A stretch of DNA of 64,000 nucleotides from Ischnura elegans (Eukaryota; Arthropoda; Insecta; Odonata; Coenagrionidae). The position numbers were made by a program, and so were the translations under genes. The stretch spans positions 110,131,111 through 110,195,110 of the forward strand of contig NC_060247.1 of assembly GCF_921293095.1 (NCBI RefSeq), in the 5' to 3' direction. The notes under the pieces were generated by a model. The model saw only the letters and a list, made by a program, of their open reading frames with translations. It was not told where the DNA came from and made no database searches. This document shows positions 59,434 to 64,000 of this stretch, in pieces; position 1 is the stretch's first letter, and every line of letters starts with the position of its first letter.

Positions 59434-62400
59434 ATGGCTACCATGAGGCAATTGATTGTTTTTGGTGAGATATTGGTCTTATTTTTATTAAAACTAAACT
59501 TGATCCCGCCAAAAATGGTATTTCTATGACTAGCAAAGTTCTATTCAAAGAAATTAGTGCACAAACAGCTACATTGCCATTTTAAATGAACTTCATACAA
59601 TAACTTTCAATTTCTATTTTTATGGTCCTCACTTCCATTTTATTTTATCTGGTGTATGTACAGCTTATGTTTCTATCAAAACGGATAAAGAAACTAATCA
59701 TTTATTGCTATTTAAAAGTAAATAATTCCAATGTAAACAATTATTTAAAATATTTCTAAATAAGTAAATACAAAAAAATTAATTAAGTACTTTTATTAGG
59801 ATTTTCTGAGCCTTACTATCTAAGAAAGGTTTAATTTTTAATTTTTTTACTGTAGCCTCACATGGAAAATTTCGGCTCTGTTTTTGAACGTCTTTTTCTC
59901 TAAAAAAATAAACTTTGCATTTTTGTACAGTAATATATAAAAAGGTTTAAATTTCATATTTTTTGGTCATTTTTGCCTCTTTAGCAGTTAGTATTAATTT
60001 CTGTTCCTATGCAAAAAATATCTAATGTGATATACATATACCGCCTTAATGTCCTCGTGCATCAAAATAATTGCTTCAACCTAATTATGATCTCCTCATT
60101 CGTTCAAAATAGTTTAATTTAGCTATGCCTGCCATTGCACATCCTTCATATTTGGTCCTCATCTCTTCCTGGCATGTAATGATTGGCTAAAATAAACAAG
60201 TCTGTAAACGGGAGTAGAGATGCACTTTTTTTTGTGGTTGAGATCTCAATGGTGAAAGGCATACGTTTCGGGAAGGGCGAATCATTTGGAGAAGGTAAAC
60301 TGAACCCACTTTACCGAAACACTCAAGAGCTTCAAAACTCTTTCCCCACTTGATGCAGCGCAATGAAAGAAATACCATAAGGTTTTTTTATTAACGGTTT
60401 ATAACAATTTTTATTAACGGATTCTTGGATATTTTCAGATGCAAAAATTAGATTTTCAGCATTATTCTTCATAACTTATTGTTAGTGGTCGGGAAACCCA
60501 CACCAGTCCACCGGTTAATATTCTCATGTTACGACTTTGACTTCGCAGGAGCCGCCATAGCACTTGCAACATTTGCACGCGCTGATCTTTTTATTGAACC
60601 ATTGGAAGGATTTATTGAATGCCGACAAAAAGTTTTAGTAAGTTGACGCATTCCTCAAATTTATACTTATAAAAACTTTATCGTTTGTCACTAGACCTAT
60701 CATTGTATATAAACAGCTCTCCAATTCGCTATCTCACCTGATATTTGCAATACCAAAACAAAATTATCGTGTAGTTTACCGTAGAGATATGAAGCTATAG
60801 GCTCCATAGCCCTGGGATATATCAAGCGTTATTTTTGGTCTGAATTTCATGTTTTCTTATTTTATGTTAATTAACGGCGTTCGCTGTTTCAATAAATATT
60901 GCTTCTGCATGATGTTGCCATCTTTCAGGAAGTGCTGAACTTGTTGTCAATAACGACATTTCACTCAGCCAAGCGGGAATAAAATTCAAACTAGAATGCA
61001 TTTTATATAATACGTCTGGACCGAGGAGGTTAATTCCGGATTTCTCGTATTATATAAAACATCTCTAATTTTTGAAGATTTCAATTCCCTAATGATTTTT
61101 ATTACTGATTTGATTAATTATTTCCTGAATTATAATTTACAAAATATGATTTCTCACAATACATGGATGAAAGTAATAAATCTTAAGTCATATGTACAGC
61201 TTTGAGAAAGAGCCATAATGGTATTTTTCTCCGCATTAAAAATATAGTTCCTATCCGGATAAAATTAATTATCCATATGTAGTTTATAATAGCAAGAAAT
61301 CATAAATTCAAGGTTATCGTAGTCATTAATAATTATTTGCTATGATTTTGATCAGTATTAATGTATATTGCAATTTAATTTCATCAGTGTTGGTGAAAGT
61401 AATGAGAAAAATTAGCTGGGCTCAATTAAAGATGCATAAAAAAAATTCAAGTACCTATTTCAAAAAGTATTAATTGAATTTGCTGTAAGAATTACTTCTT
61501 TTACAATTATTCACTGTAAAGACCGGAGTAAATATATGGAATGATTGAGTGATAGTAATTGCTTAAGTTGCGATTCAACTTGCGGTGCATGCAATTATAA
61601 CTTCTGCAACAACACAAGGGATGACATATTTTTTACACATCATAAGTTGGCTACAATATAGGATAGGCTAATCCCATAGCAAGTAAATTATGTGACTCAG
61701 GAACTCGAATTATCTGTGCGGCTAGTTAAATAAGCCAAATAAGGGCTTAGATTAAATTTTATGGAAAAATTCGAATTTGACAATAGCCCGAATGGACTTA
61801 TTATTAATTTTTTATTTTGTGCTGACTCACCTTTGTAAAAGTTATGCATCCCGATGACGTGAAATCCCTATCCTTCACTCACGCTCCACTTGTAGTATGT
61901 GCTCTGTTATCGGCCTTCATTCATTCGTTCGCCTAAACTCCTTACCCCTCCCATTCCCCTCAAACCAATTCCATTTGCCTCCACATCCTATCTTGACCTG
62001 AGTACATATACTGAGAGAGTGCTGGTTGTATCCCCTCGAAAATGACAGAATGAGTTGAAACCATGGTCGGTTGTTAAGTTTTGAATTATAAGGCTTGAAA
62101 TTACCTTTTTGGTTCTTTTTTATCATTGATGAGTGAAATCAGTTTTTAAAAATCATCGATGACGAAAAACTAACGATTATAACCAAAGCAACGATTCTTT
62201 TTTCACCGTAATGAGTAAAATTCGAATAAAAATTACATTTCGTAAAAAGCATTTGTTGGCCTTTCATACTCCCGCCGACGCGTCGTGGTTCACCGGGGAG
62301 ACGAGGCGTGGCGCTGCCGGCAGTTCGCGGTTGGAGTGTGTGCGGAGCGACGAGACGTGAAAGGGACCAGAACGGACTCACATGTTCATTTGTATTAGCA

Positions 62401-62808
62401 ACCAAATTTGTTCTTAAATTGTAATAAACTATCTCAAGGCACAACGACTTCGCGGCGTTATAATTATTGTCCAGCTGCAGGCGTTGTGACCTGCGTCAAC
62501 AGCATTTGTTAAAAGTACAAATTACTCCAAAAGTAATTTTACGAATAATCCCATTACTTTTATTCGATTACTAACCAACACTTCATACATTTCACTATTT
62601 CACCCTATTCTAATATCATGACTATACATATATGGACTCATTTACATAATCGTTGTAATCACTCCTTTTGATTTTCACTAATAAAATTCCAGGATCAAAG
62701 ATTTGTGATAAAAGACTGCTTAGGACAGGACTTCTCCGATGTAGCAATGAATGCGACCATTGAGTTGTATAAGGATTCCAGATGCCCCACGTGCATGCAT
62801 TCATGCAG
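59434..62808 (+). CDS. Secreted Cys-rich glycoprotein, DUF1397-like, copy 5 (3' partial)
   Basis: Only exons 1-3 are in the window: 59434-59464 (MATMRQLIVF, donor GTGAGA), 60549-60637 and 62693-62808. Lengths and phases match the other copies. The signal peptide is MATMRQLIVF plus GAAIALATFARA, with a good cleavage site after ARA. The mature protein begins near DLFIEPLEG and has its first Cys in IECRQK. Exon 3 carries the shared sequon (AMNATI) and CPTCMHSC. Exons 4-6 must lie beyond 64000; nothing like exon 4 was seen in 62809-64000, which holds a Helitron. Intron 2 contains a 1.2-kb inverted-repeat transposon. Residue identity is closest to copy 4 in exon 3 (both have DFSD, then NAT). No break was seen in the visible exons. 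Family assignment is the same as for the other copies; the missing half cannot be judged. Confidence 0.75.
61385..62583. mobile_element. Element O: inverted-repeat DNA transposon in copy 5 intron 2
   Basis: It begins CAGTGTTGGTGAAAGTAAT and ends ATTCGATTACTAACCAACACT, an imperfect terminal inverted repeat. It shares its left 170 bp and right 60 bp with the copy at 15697-17009. The middle holds the Cys-rich frame at 61555-61665 and a GC-rich block at 62260-62350. No transposase was seen. Confidence 0.55.
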
Positions 62809-62873
62809 GTGAGAAATGAATTTTAATTCACGTGTGAATCATTATCCTATTCATTTTTTTTAATTCGTGCAAA

Positions 62874-63775
62874 TCTATATTTATGAAAGGGGATGTATTT
62901 GTCTACCCGCTATGCATTTCCATACGCCTGCCTGGAATGCCACCAAAGTTAGTTCGTAGGTGCACCTCATGCTCCCTATCCCCCTCTCTGCCACTTCTGG
63001 TTGTGTTTGATGTGTCCTTTGCGTCGTTTTATCATTACCCTTTGTTACCCCAGTTCATACTACTTAACATTCTGCAGGGTTTGGTTTTCGTATGGTTTTA
63101 TGACATCCTGCCGGGTAGGCACATACATTGACACGTTAAAAGGGAAAATATACCTCAAACGATTCTACGCCAAACAAATTATTCCTCTCGGTGCGAAACT
63201 TTTTGCCGGGGTATACGTCTACACGACGTTTTTTCGTAAATACGTGCGGACACACACAGCAAACAATGCTGTGAATGCAGGGATATAAGCAGCATTCCAG
63301 GCCGCCCCCTTCATAAAAAATTATCTGAGTGTTGGTAGGATTAGTGATGAAAAATGGACTTAGGTGCCTCTTTGGGTTAGCGGCCCTTTTGGCCGCGTGA
63401 CTTGATTACAGCTTAAATCGGCCTTGTGTATACCGTCATCATGACCGCTTTGATCCTTTACTTAACCTATGCTTAAAAATTATTCCTCTAGGTGCAAACT
63501 TTATTGCAGGGGTATGAGTTCACAGGACGCGTATGGACTGCCCACGTGCGAACACACTTAATGTTTTATGTTGAGGATTTCGGTATAAGCAGACACCATG
63601 CATGGCATACGGAAATCGTATTTTTCCATTGTATACCGTTGCATATGCATACCATTATGATACCTGTTTTGTTTCTTTACCTAAAAATCCTGCTATGTAT
63701 CTATGAATTCAAAATTCTAAGTTTACCACTTCTCTGAGTACTATACCTCGCGAGCAACGCCAGGTGGCCTGCTAG
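62874..63775 (+). mobile_element. Non-autonomous Helitron in copy 5 intron 3
   Basis: It starts TCTATATTTATGAAAGGGG after an A and ends GGCCTGCTAG before a T, the Helitron rule (5' TC, 3' CTAG, inserted in AT, no target duplication). The family core (ATGCATTTCCATACG, then AAAGTTAGT, then CATCCTGCCGGGTAGGCAC) recurs at 43030. It contains an internal duplication offset by about 300 bp (63178 and 63478). It has no coding capacity. Confidence 0.65.
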
Positions 63776-64000
63776 TATATGTATACGTACACAAATATCA
63801 ACTTTTATGACGATTAAGCGTAATATATTAAAGTTGTAACCCTTGATTCCTGCTTTGGGAAAGGTATAGATTAAACTTAAGTTCTTGCCAAAATTCAGAG
63901 TAGTGATTTGGCCGTTTCTGACCCGCGTTTTCACGATTTTTTTTATCATTTAGACATTTGTTTTTGTGAACATCTGAGATTATTTTAATACACATACTAC

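Noticed and set aside
1-64000. CRISPR arrays, operons, bacterial ribosome binding sites, paired LTRs
   Set aside because: Spliced genes and transposon types show a eukaryotic sequence. No regular spacer arrays and no matching long terminal repeat pairs were seen.

Overview
This is an intron-rich, AT-rich animal genomic window that looks like an arthropod and most likely an insect. The evidence is the gene family it carries, its U2-type introns, and its transposons (piggyBac, hAT, PIF/Harbinger, Helitron, jockey-like LINEs, tRNA-derived SINEs). I cannot name the species. Most open frames longer than 60 codons are chance frames or transposon remnants. The real genes have exons of 31 to 152 bases.

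The backbone is a head-to-tail tandem array, all on the + strand, of five paralogous genes for small secreted Cys-rich glycoproteins. I assembled each from six short exons with matching splice phases (1, 0, 2, 1, 2). Copy 1 spans about 706-7663; its exon 1 lies left of the window. Copy 2 spans 11693-25647, copy 3 27581-34780 and copy 4 44972-52329; these three are complete at about 222 to 229 residues. Copy 5 starts at 59434 and its exons 4-6 lie right of the window. Each has a signal peptide, up to 14 cysteines in fixed positions and an N-glycosylation sequon conserved in all five copies. Size and Cys spacing resemble the insect 27 kDa hemolymph glycoprotein family (DUF1397). That assignment is from recalled family features, not from a search.

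Copies 1 and 2 lie in a recent segmental duplication (about 1-8620 and 15880-26450) that also matches in its introns. Later insertions in only one of the two units date several transposons: a hAT MITE, a foldback sequence of about 0.94 kb and a LINE/SINE-tail insertion. Copies 3, 4 and 5 are old, diverged paralogs with unrelated intron sequence.

The spaces between genes and the long introns hold transposon debris: two 591-bp piggyBac MITEs and a 2.57-kb relative with a decayed transposase; hAT, Harbinger and Helitron elements with visible ends; LINE 3' fragments; two tRNA-derived SINEs; an element packed with TATCAAAC/TACCAAAC repeats; and several short motifs like those of Penelope-type elements with hammerhead-like cores. 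I found no rRNA gene, functional tRNA gene, CRISPR array or paired-LTR element.
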